The notes below the pieces were generated by a model. That model worked only from the letters and a program-made list of their open reading frames with translations, did not search any database and had not been told where the DNA came from. The translations under genes and the position numbers were made by a program. Positions 45,942-56,962 of a stretch of 64,000 bases of DNA are shown piece after piece (position 1 is the stretch's first letter; each line of letters opens with the position of its first letter). This DNA is from Hygrocybe punicea. Lineage: Eukaryota; Basidiomycota; Agaricomycetes; Agaricales; Hygrophoraceae. The stretch is taken from contig OY744464.1 of NCBI GenBank assembly GCA_963556145.1, positions 7,353,508-7,417,507 on the forward strand, given 5' to 3'.

Positions 45942-48430
45942 ATGGCCCCCCGCAGAAAATGTGCAGTGATCTTGAGTGACACCGAGACAGCTGTCAGTGC
46001 CGACTTGGAACCTGGCGAACCGTTCAACTTGAAAGCGTCCGAGTCTGAGCGCCTACCCAGCAAAAATCGAGCCAATGCTGGCAGCAAGCAGGTCCAGGCT
46101 GCCAAGTCTGCGCCTGAGCCCTCGAGCAAGAAGCGCAAGCCTGAGTTCGAACCAGAAAAGGCACTTGGTGAGTGATATACATTGGACATTCAAATAATCC
46201 TTACCACTGACCATGATTCTTGGACTTGATCTGAAGGTCCCCGTGCCGCGAAAAAAAAGGCTCTGTCAAATGCTCGTGAGTGGACTCGAATATACTCGAA
46301 TATCTGTTTGATCATTACTCACCTCCTGTTAGTCTGGCTGGGTGCAGGGGCGCCCACAGGCAGGGCACCCCACAACCAGGCCCCAGCTGCTGCCAACGCT
46401 GGTCAGAAGCAGAGAGCTGTGGGAGGGGGGAACAAGGGTAAGTATTCTCACGAGCGTGACACCTGTTTTTTGACACATTGTTTTTCAACTTCAGACAAAT
46501 CAAAGCGTACGTACTTTTTGATCAAACGTGTATCAGTTGATGGATACATTTTTAGACCGTCAAAAGCTTCTGCCTCCACAGGCATTGGAGGAAGACGCCT
46601 CGGAGCCTGAGTCTGAATTATCTCAGGCTCAGGTTGACTCGGATCAGGATGTAGACAGAAAGACTGGTGAGTTGTCTAGCCACTTCACTGCATTTGCGCT
46701 TTCATTCTTTTGCAGTACCAGAAACAGATCACCATTGTGATGATTGCCAGACTGGCAACATTCAAGACTCAGGCTCCTGTTCAGAGAACAACAACAGCAA
46801 TGAGCCTGCCAGTGAACTTGAATACGAATCAGATGATCTGACCCTTATTCCTGGCCCAGCCTTATCCAAGAAATTGGCTTCAGAAGTATGTGTACATCAA
46901 ATTATATTGGCCTCATGACTGATGTCAGGGTATACCCTTATCTTAGCGCCCGGTCTGGGGTCAGTCAGACGATAACAACCGCATTGCTTCAAAACAGACC
47001 TCCATGGCTTCTCCAACTCCCCAAGCGATGTTGGACAAAGATGGCTCCACATTTGCTGGTGCTGCCAGCCGTAAAACGTTGGGCTCAATTGACAACCACC
47101 TTGGTGTGGAGAAAGCATGCATGCATTTGAAACCTTCAGTACGTTGAGCAGTTTGACATACTCTCATGTTCTGACTCTGCCGATGCACACTCAGAAGCAG
47201 GTCAAAATGCACAGGCAGTCGCGCACATTGGCGCCTGTCATGAACAATACCAGTAACTGTGAAGGACTCCTTACAGTTGGCGGAACTGTTACTAATCAAA
47301 TTTTGTAGTGGGTCCCGTGGAAAATTGGCCCTCATTCACAGATCTGATTTTCACCAGAGCTGGTGATGTAAATCTCACAGCTCAGAATCACGAGGTCAAA
47401 GCAACCATCCGCAAGGCTATACCGCTCCAACTTGCTCACGTCTTCTTTGACGATGGATACCCTGACCACCCAACCTGACTTGCTTGGGCCAAGAACAGCC
47501 TTATCGCAGCTTCTACTGATCTCAAAAAGACACAAGATCAAAGAGTGGCTGAGCATTATTCTGCAGTCTGGTGCTGGTTGAAAGGAGATGATGATTATTG
47601 GCGTGCCCTATCTCGACTAGTATGCTCTATTTCCCTATTGTCATGTCATTCTCATAGTGTTATGATAGCTTGATGGCCGCATCAGCATCTTCAGGAATAA
47701 TCTCAAGATCACTGCCACCCACGCTGTCATCATTCACTTTGATCTGAAATCTGGTTGCACAGACAATGTTTCATTCTATCTGAATAAAATGCGATATATA
47801 TACCCCTGTAATGTGGTGGTATGTATTCTGATTATCCGTTCGCTTTTTTGACACTCATCAAACTGCAGACGAAACATGTTGATAGCCGCAGCCCATATCT
47901 GAATCCCGTTATTGTATCTATTATTAGCTCTGGATACTTCTCTCGCTTCCCTGATGTCATTGAAGCAAACAAGGACCGATTCAAGCCACCTGGAGACAAG
48001 GATAGTGAGAACGAGGATAGTGAGGAGGGTCAGCCTGAGCTCCCTGATTCCATGATTTCTTCAGCGGCAACAGCGGTGAGTGTCTTATTGAAATGCCAAT
48101 GAGCCCTTTTCATCAAGGGAATGTAGGCGTATGCAGGGCTGTCTGAATGGAGAAGTGGTGTGCATCAGCAGCACAATTTTTCGGCGAACTCTTTTGCAGA
48201 CGTCAATCAAGCTCATATAATACTCCTCTCCTGCATCAAAAATGACAATCCCTGAGCCTACCATCATCTCAAAGCGAAGCTTTACAAGCTGGCAAGGTAA
48301 GTGAAATTACAATCATGATCTTGTTATCAGTCTAATGACAAATGCAGTGATATCATGTGGGGTTTCCACTGATGATCTGCGTGAGGAAACCATGAGCTTG
48401 CTCAATGTCGAAGATATTGTCATTGATTGA
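45942..48430 (+). pseudogene. DUF6532-like nuclear protein gene with two in-frame TGA codons
   Basis: Exon 1 (45942-46165) encodes a basic, disordered N-terminus (MAPRRKCAVILSDTETAV ... SSKKRKPEFEPEKALG). Several short exons continue this Lys/Glu/Ser-rich part to about 46885. From about 47315 a folded domain is seen: NWPSFTDLIFTRAGDVNLTA, RKAIPLQLAHVFFDDGYPDH, LDGRISIFRNNLKITATHAV, YLNPVIVSIISSGYFSRFPD and DSMISSAATA. The layout resembles the agaricomycete-specific DUF6532 family, whose function is unknown to me. TGA at 47476-47478 (PDHPT*LAWAKN) and at 48253-48255 interrupt otherwise continuous reading, and the predicted end is 48430. Either the gene is dead or these positions are misread. 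It is flanked by elements on both sides. Confidence 0.5.
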
Positions 48431-48637
48431 TGTTCATTGCCTGTTGCTCGGTCTCGGTCATTCCTGGTTGTATAGCTTTCATCATCATGATTTTTGTTTC
48501 ATACGCTTGTCCCACTCTTGCCCCCCCCCCCAACCTGTGTCTCTCGTTTCCACTCTTTTTTTATCATCCTACCAACGTCACTCATTTCTATATCTTTTCC
48601 CCTTCCATCTTTATAAATTACAATACCCTTTTTAATA

Positions 48638-49426
48638 CAGCAGTTTTCATAAACATGCGGAAAAGTTGAAAAATGATTTGAGGTGTAAAAATTTTGGACT
48701 TGGTGAAATTTCTCTTGTATCTCATGGAATACTGCATGGATTGAGATGGTTATAAAGGGAAAGTTGTACTATTTCTTAAGGGCTTTCTACTCCTGTAATT
48801 ACATTTGGACAATATTTAGTTTATGGTCAGTTGTAGATGAAATAACAGGGAAACCAGGATTTTTTGAGACCCAAAATGATATTGTCAAATTATGGCATCA
48901 AATGAGCTCCTATGAAGAAGATTGTAGGGAGAAAATTGTTCATTTTTTCAAGGGCTAGAAGTACATATACCGTGTTTTTCTTGATTTTTGTGTTTTGAGC
49001 CAATATTACATCAGTACTATTTTTGATTGCATTGGGATTAGAATACTGCAAGAATTATAAATATTGGCTCAAAACACAAAAATCAAGAAAAACACGGTAT
49101 ATGTACTTCTAGCCCTTGAAAAAATGAACAATTTTCTCCCTACAATCTTCTTCATAGGAGCTCATTTGATGCCATAATTTGACAATATCATTTTGGGTCT
49201 CAAAAAATCCTGGTTTCCCTGTTATTTCATCTACAACTGACCATAAACTAAATATTGTCCAAATGTAATTACAGGAGTAGAAAGCCCTTAAGAAATAGTA
49301 CAACTTTCCCTTTATAACCATCTCAATCCATGCAGTATTCCATGAGATACAAGAGAAATTTCACCAAGTCCAAAATTTTTACACCTCAAATCATTTTTCT
49401 TTTCCGCATGTTTATGAAAACTGCTG
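48638..49426. mobile_element. 789-bp palindromic MITE
   Basis: TA at 48636-48637 and 49427-49428. Ends are CAGCAGTTTTCATAAACATG and its complement. Arms of about 365 bp are inverted copies around a centre near 49030; the same 70-codon frame is readable in both arms (48746-48958 and 49109-49321) without a difference. The internal arm sequence (for example ATACTGCATGGATTGAGATG) is shared with the element at 22703-23515, but the outermost 25 bp differ. There is no coding capacity. Confidence 0.9.
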
Positions 49427-49602
49427 TAATAAAAACTAATTTTTTCTTGTAATTGGCCTGATACTGAAGGTGTACAAAAGACATATAAGTTTTTTTTTGG
49501 GCCTTATTAGAGGTAATTAAGACCTTATTATAAGTAATTTAGACCTTACAGTTGCTAATCTTATTGGGGGCTAGGTAATTGTGTCTAATCTTATTTGCTC
49601 TA
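49427..49602. other. left flank of the next fold-back element
   Basis: AT-rich sequence with AATTAAGACCTTATTA-type units, similar to 41580-41650. Together with 50441-50500 it may be one old repeat interrupted by the element at 49603-50440. Confidence 0.4.
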
Positions 49603-50440
49603 CACAGGGTGCACAGTAGCATACCATGTCACACAGTATCTTGAAAGTACTTGACAAGTATACTAAATATCATTACCGTAACATTCAACATGGTATTGTA
49701 ACAGTATTCAGACATAAACTACAATACTTGTGCTCAAATTCATCTGAAGGTATGAAGGCAAATGAGACTTATACCTTTTCAATAACATCAAGCCTTTTGT
49801 TTCACTACTTTTACTGTATCTACAGCAAAGTACCGTATAGTTCGGATAGAATACTTGCAGCCTAAGATGAATAAAAGTATTAAACTAGTAAGGAAGTTGT
49901 GCCACTTTCACTACTAGGATACCTTTTGAATCCTTTCAAGATACAGTGTGAAATAGTATAGTACTATTGCCATATTGTGGATTTAAGATACTGTGTCAAT
50001 ACTTTTAAGATACTTTTATTATAATAAAAGTATCTTAAAAGTATTGACACAGTATCTTAAATCCACAATATGGCAATAGTACTATACTATTTCACACTGT
50101 ATCTTGAAAGGATTCAAAAGGTATCCTAGTAGTGAAAGTGGCACAACTTCCTTACTAGTTTAATACTTTTATTCATCTTAGGCTACAAGTATTCTATCCG
50201 AACTATACAGTACTTTGCTGTAGATACAGTAAAAGTAGTGAAACAAAAGGCTTGATGTTATTGAAAGGGTATAAGTCTCATTTGCCTTCATACCTTCAGT
50301 TGAATTTGAGCACAAGTATTGTAGTTTATGTCTGAATACTGTTACAATACCATGTTGAATGTTACGGTAATGATATTTAGTATACTTGTCAAGTACTTTC
50401 AAGATACTGTGTGACATGGTATGCTACTGTGCACCCTGTG
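49603..50440. mobile_element. 838-bp palindromic fold-back element
   Basis: Ends are CACAGGGTGCACAGTAGCAT and its complement, with CTA directly outside both ends (49600-49602 and 50441-50443) as a possible 3-bp target duplication. Arms of about 415 bp are almost perfect inverted copies meeting near 50023 with virtually no loop. A 79-codon frame is mirrored in both arms with four residue differences. Internal GATACTGTGTCAATACTTTT-type units recur. A 3-bp duplication would suit the PIF/Harbinger superfamily, but this is uncertain. Confidence 0.85.
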
Positions 50441-50443
50441 CTA

Positions 50444-50685
50444 AGAATGTCTAATGATACTTTTTAATCTCTAATAAGGGACCTAGGTTTTTCCTGATGA
50501 CAATTCAATCGGCTCTCGGCATGTGTTCCGAGTCCTAAATGTATATTTAGGTCTCGGTCTTAATGTGGACCAAGCTCCCCAAGAATTTTCGCCAGCCATC
50601 TATTCTTGCGGCAAATGCCGCTATTTGTTTGGCTTTGTTCCGAGTCCTAAATGTATCTAAGGTATCTGTTTACCCTTCGCCGCCG
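50444..50685. other. spacer with a short direct repeat
   Basis: GTTCCGAGTCCTAAATGTAT occurs at about 50525 and again at about 50638. No gene is recognised. Confidence 0.4.
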
Positions 50686-50689
50686 TCCG

Positions 50690-51295
50690 TTCTGGCCCTT
50701 TTTCGACCACACCCAGCGAATCTACACCCCCCGCACCTCATTCACGTTGAAAATGAGCGACCAGGGGACTCAACACCATGCGATCTGGCTGTCTGCCAAC
50801 CAGCAACACCCCCCATTTTCATCCACCAGAACACCCCATCCCAACCTATTTTCGACCACCCCCAGCCAGTCTACATCCCCCGCGCTCCGTTTCCATTGAA
50901 AACAAGCAACCAGGGGGTGTCAAGATCTCGCGTTCCGGCTGTCTGCGCAACCAGCACCACTCCACTCTTTTCATTTACCAGGTCACTCTGTCCCGGCCTG
51001 TTTTCGACCACCCCCAGCCAGTCTACACCCCCCACGCTTCGTTTCCATTGAAAACGAGTGACTAGGGGTCTCAGGCCCTCACGTTCTGGCTGTCTGCGCA
51101 ACCACCACCACTGCCCTTTTTCAACCACCACAATACCCCTTCCCGGCCCTTTTTCGACCACCCCCGGCCAGTCTACACCCCCCAGACCTTGTTCGCATTG
51201 AAAACGAGCAACTGGGGGGTCTCAAGATCGTGCATTCCAGCTGTCTGCGCAACCACCTCACAGTCCACATCCCTCAGGCCCCGCCTCTGCCATGT
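50690..51295 (+). repeat. four-copy tandem repeat with 151-bp period
   Basis: Four diverged units start near 50690, 50841, 50992 and 51143, each containing TTTTCGACCACCCCCAGCCA, a CCATTGAAAACGAGCAAC-like segment and GGCTGTCTGCGCAACCA. Open frames across all four (up to 162 codons) reflect the repeat; no known protein family is recognised. Confidence 0.8.
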
Positions 51296-51815
51296 TACCA
51301 AGACTTGGACAACACTGTTTACCTTGCAATCTCAGAGTTCCAAGCCCACCATCTCCAATCCCAAGCATTGCATTTTCGAACTTTTTTATTGTCTTCTGTG
51401 CTACATATGTTGTTAATATGAGAACAAGACCCCTTACATGTTTGCAAGGGTTGCCATCACCCGAGTGAGTTCTGAAGAAACTTGTATTAACATTACCATC
51501 AGAAATAGTGTGAATAATGGGGAGGTTGATATTATATTGCGCGTGTATGATATGACATTCGATTCGACAGACATTCATGAGGTTTCAAGCCCAGTGGTCA
51601 AAATTTTTCCTGCCCCCATCTATTCCAACAACCTTCGCGCATATCATTCTTCAGTGTCCATGTTTTCATGGTTGGGCCATTTCGCCTCCCAGATTGTGTT
51701 ACTGTAACCGACTTTTCGCTTCAGTGTCAGCTTTCCTTGCTCATTCGGGATTGTCATTTGTTTCCTCAATGCGTCCTATCCCTGATTTTAATATATATTT
51801 TAACTATGCATGGTT
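51296..51815. other. spacer with no recognised gene
   Basis: Several short frames on both strands (for example 51438-51707) show no family resemblance. Confidence 0.35.
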
Positions 51816-52001
51816 TCATACCTGAGTGAATGTGCTGTCGATCAATGCGATTGAACGAAGGACTGTTAACAACTTGAAATTCTGTTCCTTGAGCGGCACG
51901 CAGACAAACGACATTTGGACTTCGACAATATCACCGATGCAAAAAATCTGAGGTTTGGCATCTTCGAAGCTGTTTGAGAAAATTGTCAGTCCGTGTTGCA
52001 T
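51816..52001 (-). pseudogene. fragment of an agaricomycete hypothetical (OB-like) protein
   Basis: The minus-strand frame reads NSFEDAKPQIFCIGDIVEVQ, SFVCVPLKEQNFKLLTVLRS and IALIDSTFTQ. The GDIVEVQxSF ... LxTVLRSxxLxD pattern recalls small hypothetical proteins that often lie next to basidiomycete transposons. No start, end or neighbouring exon is recognised, so only a fragment is claimed. Confidence 0.35.
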
Positions 52002-52737
52002 TTGCTGTATGAAATTCTAGCCGCTGAGAAGCGACGAGAGGGTTATGGGTTTATGGAGGGGGAGAGTAGTGGGCGTAGCAGATGATAAAGTGACCTAATT
52101 AACGGCCGATAACCTATCAGCCTGAGAACTGTCATTGTTGACCAGTTTTGTAGTCACAGGGACTGGTACTTACATTGATTGGGGCGATGCGGATCTATCT
52201 TGTTGCCCACATTATCACCATTGGACCATCCCCTTCACACTGCGTCGTCTTCGCTGGCCATTGTCGTTAGCTGTTCGGATTCCCCCTACTGGGCGTTGCC
52301 ATCTGCTTGTCACCCTTCCTATCAGTGCCGTAGGTCACTGACTCATTGGACCCATCATCACAGTTGGTATTGTGGTGATGCAGTGTTCACTATTTTGCCC
52401 AGTCACTAATAGAAATATTATTCAGAAGATTTTCCAGTAAGATAAACTACATACCAGATTATAGTAGCTACCTGTCGAAGCCTGTAAATCATGAATTCAG
52501 GTTCCAGTGGTCATGGTGCTGCTCTGTCACTGTTGCCTAGTTTTGTAGTGAGTAAGTAATCATTGGAAACGAAAAGCTACACCATTAATCCCAAGTAAGT
52601 AGAGGGCAACATAATTGGATAGGTAATTGGAAACGATAGAGGGTAATCAGAAATGATACTGGCTGCGGAGTTTGTTTAGACTTTTGCTCACTCAATTCTC
52701 CTCGTTGCAAAAATGCGAGCATTCCAGTATCTATTGA
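52002..52737. other. spacer with no recognised gene
   Basis: No coding or repeat structure is recognised up to the TA target site of the pogo-like element. Confidence 0.4.
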
Positions 52738-52810
52738 TACTGTACCAATCTGGTCAATTCACCACCCCTTGTGACGCGTGACACCTCCGGTGAATTGACC
52801 GATTCACCAG

Positions 52811-53940
52811 ATGCAGGGGGTGACACGTGACATTAGGAAAATTCACCACTTACTTTTTGAGTACTCAAAAATGATACACCACCTTGATATTCCTACCCAG
52901 ATTATACATTTTTATTTACCCTGCCCTACACTATCTATCCGTGACTTTCTGGCTTTCCAAATCCATCACACAGCGGACCTCCCTGCCAATGATACTTGTA
53001 TTATGGACCAACCTCCGACTGCCACCATCACTGACATAAAATATCTTCTCTCAGTCCCACCACCCCCACATGCTGTGGTGAAAGATCTGTATCAATGTCT
53101 GCAGGCCACCTCACCCCTCAAAGCTGCATCATTGGCCTGTCCACAGATCATAGCAGTGGCATCAAAGAGATTCCCACTCTGGATCATGACCTACTGGTCT
53201 GCCATGCAGCACGTCCTCGACAATCAGCGTGCATGGTCTCTGGCTGACCACTCTCTGTCAAAGCTGCATGCAGATGACGACCTGTCCAAGGGCATTGTGG
53301 CCAAGGTTCACCACCTCCTGTCAAATTTGCCATGGACTGGGTCAATCCAGGGTTTTCGCGACAAAGAGAACATCATACACTTACACAAGTACCTAACAAA
53401 AGCATGGCTCGGGACAATCCACGAAAACCAGATGTTGGACCTCTTGCAACAAGATCTCCTGCAATCAAGCTTCGAAGGAGATGGTATCATCATTGAGCCT
53501 GCAGAATTCAAGGGGACCTTACAACGAGCCCATTCACGCTGAAAACATCCTGCCAGGGGTCGCACACATTACCTAGGACAGTTGTTAGCTTCCGGAGCAC
53601 AGCAATACCTCGGGACCATCATGAACACTCAAAACACTCACTGGAACGCGATCATATTTGATTTCCAGGCCCATCGCATTTGGCATGGTGATTCTCTCGG
53701 CTGGGAGATGGAAGAGAAGGTTAAGCGGGTGCTCGATTGGTGGACATTTAAATACACGTCAGTCCGGTTCACATACCAGAGCCTACCGATCACACATCAA
53801 GCCGATTCAATCTCGTGTGTGGCCTTCTGGCAGGGAATGTGTTGTTCCATTTCTTCTTGGCAGCAGATCACCCCTTGATCAATCCCAAAAACGTCACGGT
53901 GGGGAGGTTGGAGGTCTTGCATCATGTCTTCACCCAACAT
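52811..53940 (+). pseudogene. Ulp1/C48-like cysteine prot-ease carried by the pogo-like element
   Basis: One continuous frame runs from 52811 with a single TGA at 53540-53542. A helical N-terminal region contains AWLGTIHENQMLDLLQQDLL (about 53402). The catalytic part shows His in NTQNTHWNAIIFDF, Asp in WHGDSLGWEM, and then QADSISC, the Gln-x5-Cys spacing expected of C48 peptidases. A two-base TG slip at the Cys codon (GTGTGTGG near 53816) shifts the frame; on the other side the reading continues as GLLAGNVLFHFFLAADHPLI and VGRLEVLHHVFTQHKNQ to about 53945. Ulp1-type enzymes remove SUMO or related modifiers. Such proteases occur as passengers in several fungal transposon families, but I do not know one documented for pogo-like elements. 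The copy at 63210-63400 carries the same TG slip. Confidence 0.68.
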
Positions 53941-53966
53941 AAGAATCAGGTCAGTATTTCATATGC

Positions 53967-56777
53967 ATGTATGGGACACATGCACTGATGGACAGGCAGT
54001 GTGCTGCCATCGAGGCCTCTGCTATGTCTCCCTACCAGCCAAGCATTCTCATGCCGTGGCCAGCAACCAATGATGGGGATTCAGACATTGATGTCGGATC
54101 AGTTCATTCCATCAGATCTGACAACACATCAGCATCCAGGGATATCACCGACAGCGAGTCGTCATCATCATCCCCTTCTGAATCTGATGACGAGAACATA
54201 TCCCATGCCCAGAATAAGGCGTTGGGACCCAGTAACCAGGCGGTGGATGCAAAAGGGGTTGTCACGAACAAAAAAGGCACAGGCAAAATTCAAATTGACT
54301 CCTCAGTGCGCACAGCACTTAGCTGTGGGTCAGGTCCATTGTTAGCCTTCTTCAAGCCATGTTCCCCGGAGGAACACAGGCAAAATTTGGCCAGGGTTAG
54401 CTGACAGATGTATGAGGAGGTCGATGACTCACAAATTGAGGAAGCTGCAGTCAAGGCTAAGGCTGAAAAGGCTAGCAAGAAACGAGAGCTAGCAATGCAC
54501 CGGCAACATAAGCTTCGTAAACAGAAGTACGAGAAGGAAATTCAAGAGGGAATCTGAAGCCCATGGGGAACCAAACGGAAAATAACCCAGCTGGATTTGA
54601 CGGATTCTGGACTGACCAAGAGGGGCAAACTGGATTTGGCAGAAGAAACATGGCCAGCTCGTCAGCTGGAGAAAAGAATAAAAAACCATGATCGCAAACC
54701 TCAGGGCCGAAAACAAAAACGAGAGCAGCATTCTGCCAAATACCATAATTGGTTTACGCCACTGTGTTGGAGGATGATTGAGCAAGCCGGTAAGGTTGCA
54801 GGATGGGATATGAGTGCCAGTGCAATTGTGAAGATTGCCAAAGGAAGAAATCCAGAAATATTCAGGCAGCTAACACGGGAGACCGTGAAGGGTTGGATCG
54901 ATCGGTCAGGACCCAAGCTGAGATGGTCAGATGAAACCCTCCGCAAAGCTAAAGCTGGGAATACCCCGGGGCATTCCAATGGAGGACCGCGAGGAATATT
55001 TGTGAGTAACCAGCATTGACATCATGGATAAATCATTGAGATCTCGCCTAGAGTGAATACCCTGCCGTGGCTGAAAAAATTAAGCAACAACTGATGGTGC
55101 TTCGTACGTCAAGAGCACCAATATCAGTTATTAGTGTCCCAGGGATCATGGTCACCACAATCATTTGGGAGGAGCCAGCAATCATGCAGTGTGTGTTCAA
55201 TGACGGCTCAAAGTTCCGGGCCTCCGACACCTTCATCTGCAGATGGTTAAACAGTGCATTGGGTTGGACCCGTCATAAAGGAACCCGGGCTGCTCACAAG
55301 TTGCCTGATGATTGGGAGGATCAATGCGAGATGTCAGCAATACGAAAGGCATACCTTATCAAGGAATATGATATTCCCGATGAACTTTTCAGCAATTCAG
55401 ATCAGATGCAGCGGCTCTATGCACCTGGCGACAAGTTAACATATGCTGAAAGAGGGTCCAAGCAAGTGTCAGTAATAGGCGCCACAGAGAAGCGAGCTTT
55501 CACAGTGATGGTAATGGTCACCGGCGGCGGCACTTTGCTGCCGTTCCAAGCAATATATCACGGGAAAACTCAACGATCATGCCCCGATCCCAGCTCGGCA
55601 CACTATGCAGACGCTATTCAGGCTGGAATGCGATTCAATCATTCTGGAACTAAAATGTACTGGTCAAATCAAAACACCATGCGCCTCTTCATCGACAATA
55701 TTCTTGCACCATACCTGGAGGAAACAAAGGTAAGGTTAAAAAGGTCACCGAACCAGCACTTGTTGTGGACAATTGATGTATGGAGTGTCCATCATTCCGA
55801 GGAATTCTTAGATTGGATGTACAAAGAGCACCCGACAATCTTGATTGATTTTGTGCCCAGCGGATGCACGAGAGTGGCCCAGCCTTGCAATGTTGGCATC
55901 CAAAGGCCATTTAAACACATCACGAATCAGTGTTTTGTCGAAGATGTCATAACCATGGCACTTACCCAATATGATAAGGGAGAAGAATTCTATTGTAGTA
56001 GGGACTAGGGGTCCCTACTGGTGCCTCAGTGGTCTCGGGGTGGTGTGACAAGCTGAGATCTCATAAGCTATCTACACACAAGGTAATCCTACGGAACGTG
56101 GGAACAGTCACGTGATCTACTAGTAGTAGTGGGGCACTACCCACTACTACACCATCTTGATGACCGCCTGCCAACCCTTCGTAATGCAAGCGTCAGATGG
56201 TTGTGGAAAGCCTACATTACCCTGAATAAAAAAGAGATCGTGCAAAAGGTTAGTCCCCATCAAATGCCTTTGAATTCATTGTGACTCACCAAGAAACACT
56301 GGCAGGCCTTCCATCTATGCGTTGTTAGGAAATGGAACCTTTCACATGATAGCCTCAGATCACAGGAGATGCAAGAAAAAATAAGGGAACTACGCACCAA
56401 GAAGGATCCCTTGAAGGGATGAGTTGACCCGTGAAAACGACCACCATCAACGACCGATAACAAGCGTGTTGATTGCCGAAGACTTCATCAATGATCCAGA
56501 CGACGAAGATGACCTAGATGACAGTGACGCATGTCTGAAAGATGTGCTAGCAGCCACTCACCAAGAACCAATTCCCCCCAAAACGCTTTTGTGTGTCGTG
56601 TCCCGTGAGAACGGTGGTTTGGCCATGGCAACCGACGCTGAGAACCTTGACGAGATACCGAAGCCCGATGTCGAAGAAGAGATGGGGAGGGGGAAGAGGA
56701 AGAAAAAGGTGAACACTCTCTATAGCGTGAAAGACTTCGCAAGGCATTGGGACGGAGAGATGTCTGACATTGAGTAA
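53967..56777 (+). pseudogene. pogo/Tigger-like DDE_1 transposase, copy 1
   Basis: Reading with introns and lesions: Ser/Asp-rich N-terminus, TGA at 54402-54404 and 54555-54557, a helical DNA-binding-like region (NWFTPLCWRMIEQAGKVAGW, about 54750), then the catalytic domain 55067-56000. First Asp is in LFSNSDQMQRLYAPGD, second in LLWTIDVWSVHHSEEF. The third position, normally QPxDVG, reads QPCNVGIQRPFKH, an Asp-to-Asn change 37 residues after the second Asp. A solo LTR (55994-56151) interrupts the C-terminal helix, which resumes as LPTLRNASVRWLWKAYITLN. An intron follows (about 56250-56305), then KAFHLCVVRKWNLSHDSLRS, a one-base slip near 56420, and an acidic tail ending KDFARHWDGEMSDIE at 56777. 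It is dead as a transposase on several counts. Confidence 0.75.
55994..56151 (-). repeat. 158-bp solo LTR inside the DDE gene
   Basis: Begins TGTAGT and ends ACTACA, the TG...CA ends of an LTR. In reverse orientation it contains TCACGTGACTGTTCCCACG, similar to TCACGTGACTCAGTTCCCAC in the LTR at 63401-63557, so both belong to related elements. No matching 5-bp duplication is seen (TCTAT against CCATC). An identical insertion is present in the inverted copy at 61010-61167, so it predates the duplication. Confidence 0.65.
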
Positions 56778-56962
56778 ATTATGACTGTTTTCCTATGGCA
56801 TGTTTTGATTACACGTAATTACCATATTTAGAAAATTACTATATTTAGCGATGGTCTGGGCAGTTCACCAGGCCTGCCCATTACGCGTGACATGCGTGAC
56901 ATTTCACCAGTTTGAGGTTGAGCATGACGCATGACCGGTGAACTGACCGGATTGGTACAGTA

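Larger units (their letters stand above)
52740..56960 (+). mobile_element. 4.2-kb pogo/Tigger-like transposon, copy 1 (complete)
   Basis: Flanked by TA (52738-52739 and 56961-56962). Terminal inverted repeats of about 23 bp read CTGTACCAATCTGGTCAATT at the left and the complement of CTGTACCAATCCGGTCAGTT at the right; both are followed inward by further TTCACC/GTGACGCGTGAC-type motifs. It encodes a Ulp1-like cysteine protease (52811-53940) and a DDE transposase (53967-56777), both broken, and contains a 158-bp solo LTR. Bases 53756-56960 are repeated almost identically in inverted orientation at 60201-63400. Confidence 0.87.

Noticed and set aside
48746..49321. Two identical 70-codon proteins on opposite strands
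   Set aside because: They are mirror images created by the palindromic MITE; no family resemblance or coding signal.
49626..50417. Two near-identical 79-codon proteins on opposite strands
   Set aside because: Same explanation: arms of the palindromic element at 49603-50440.
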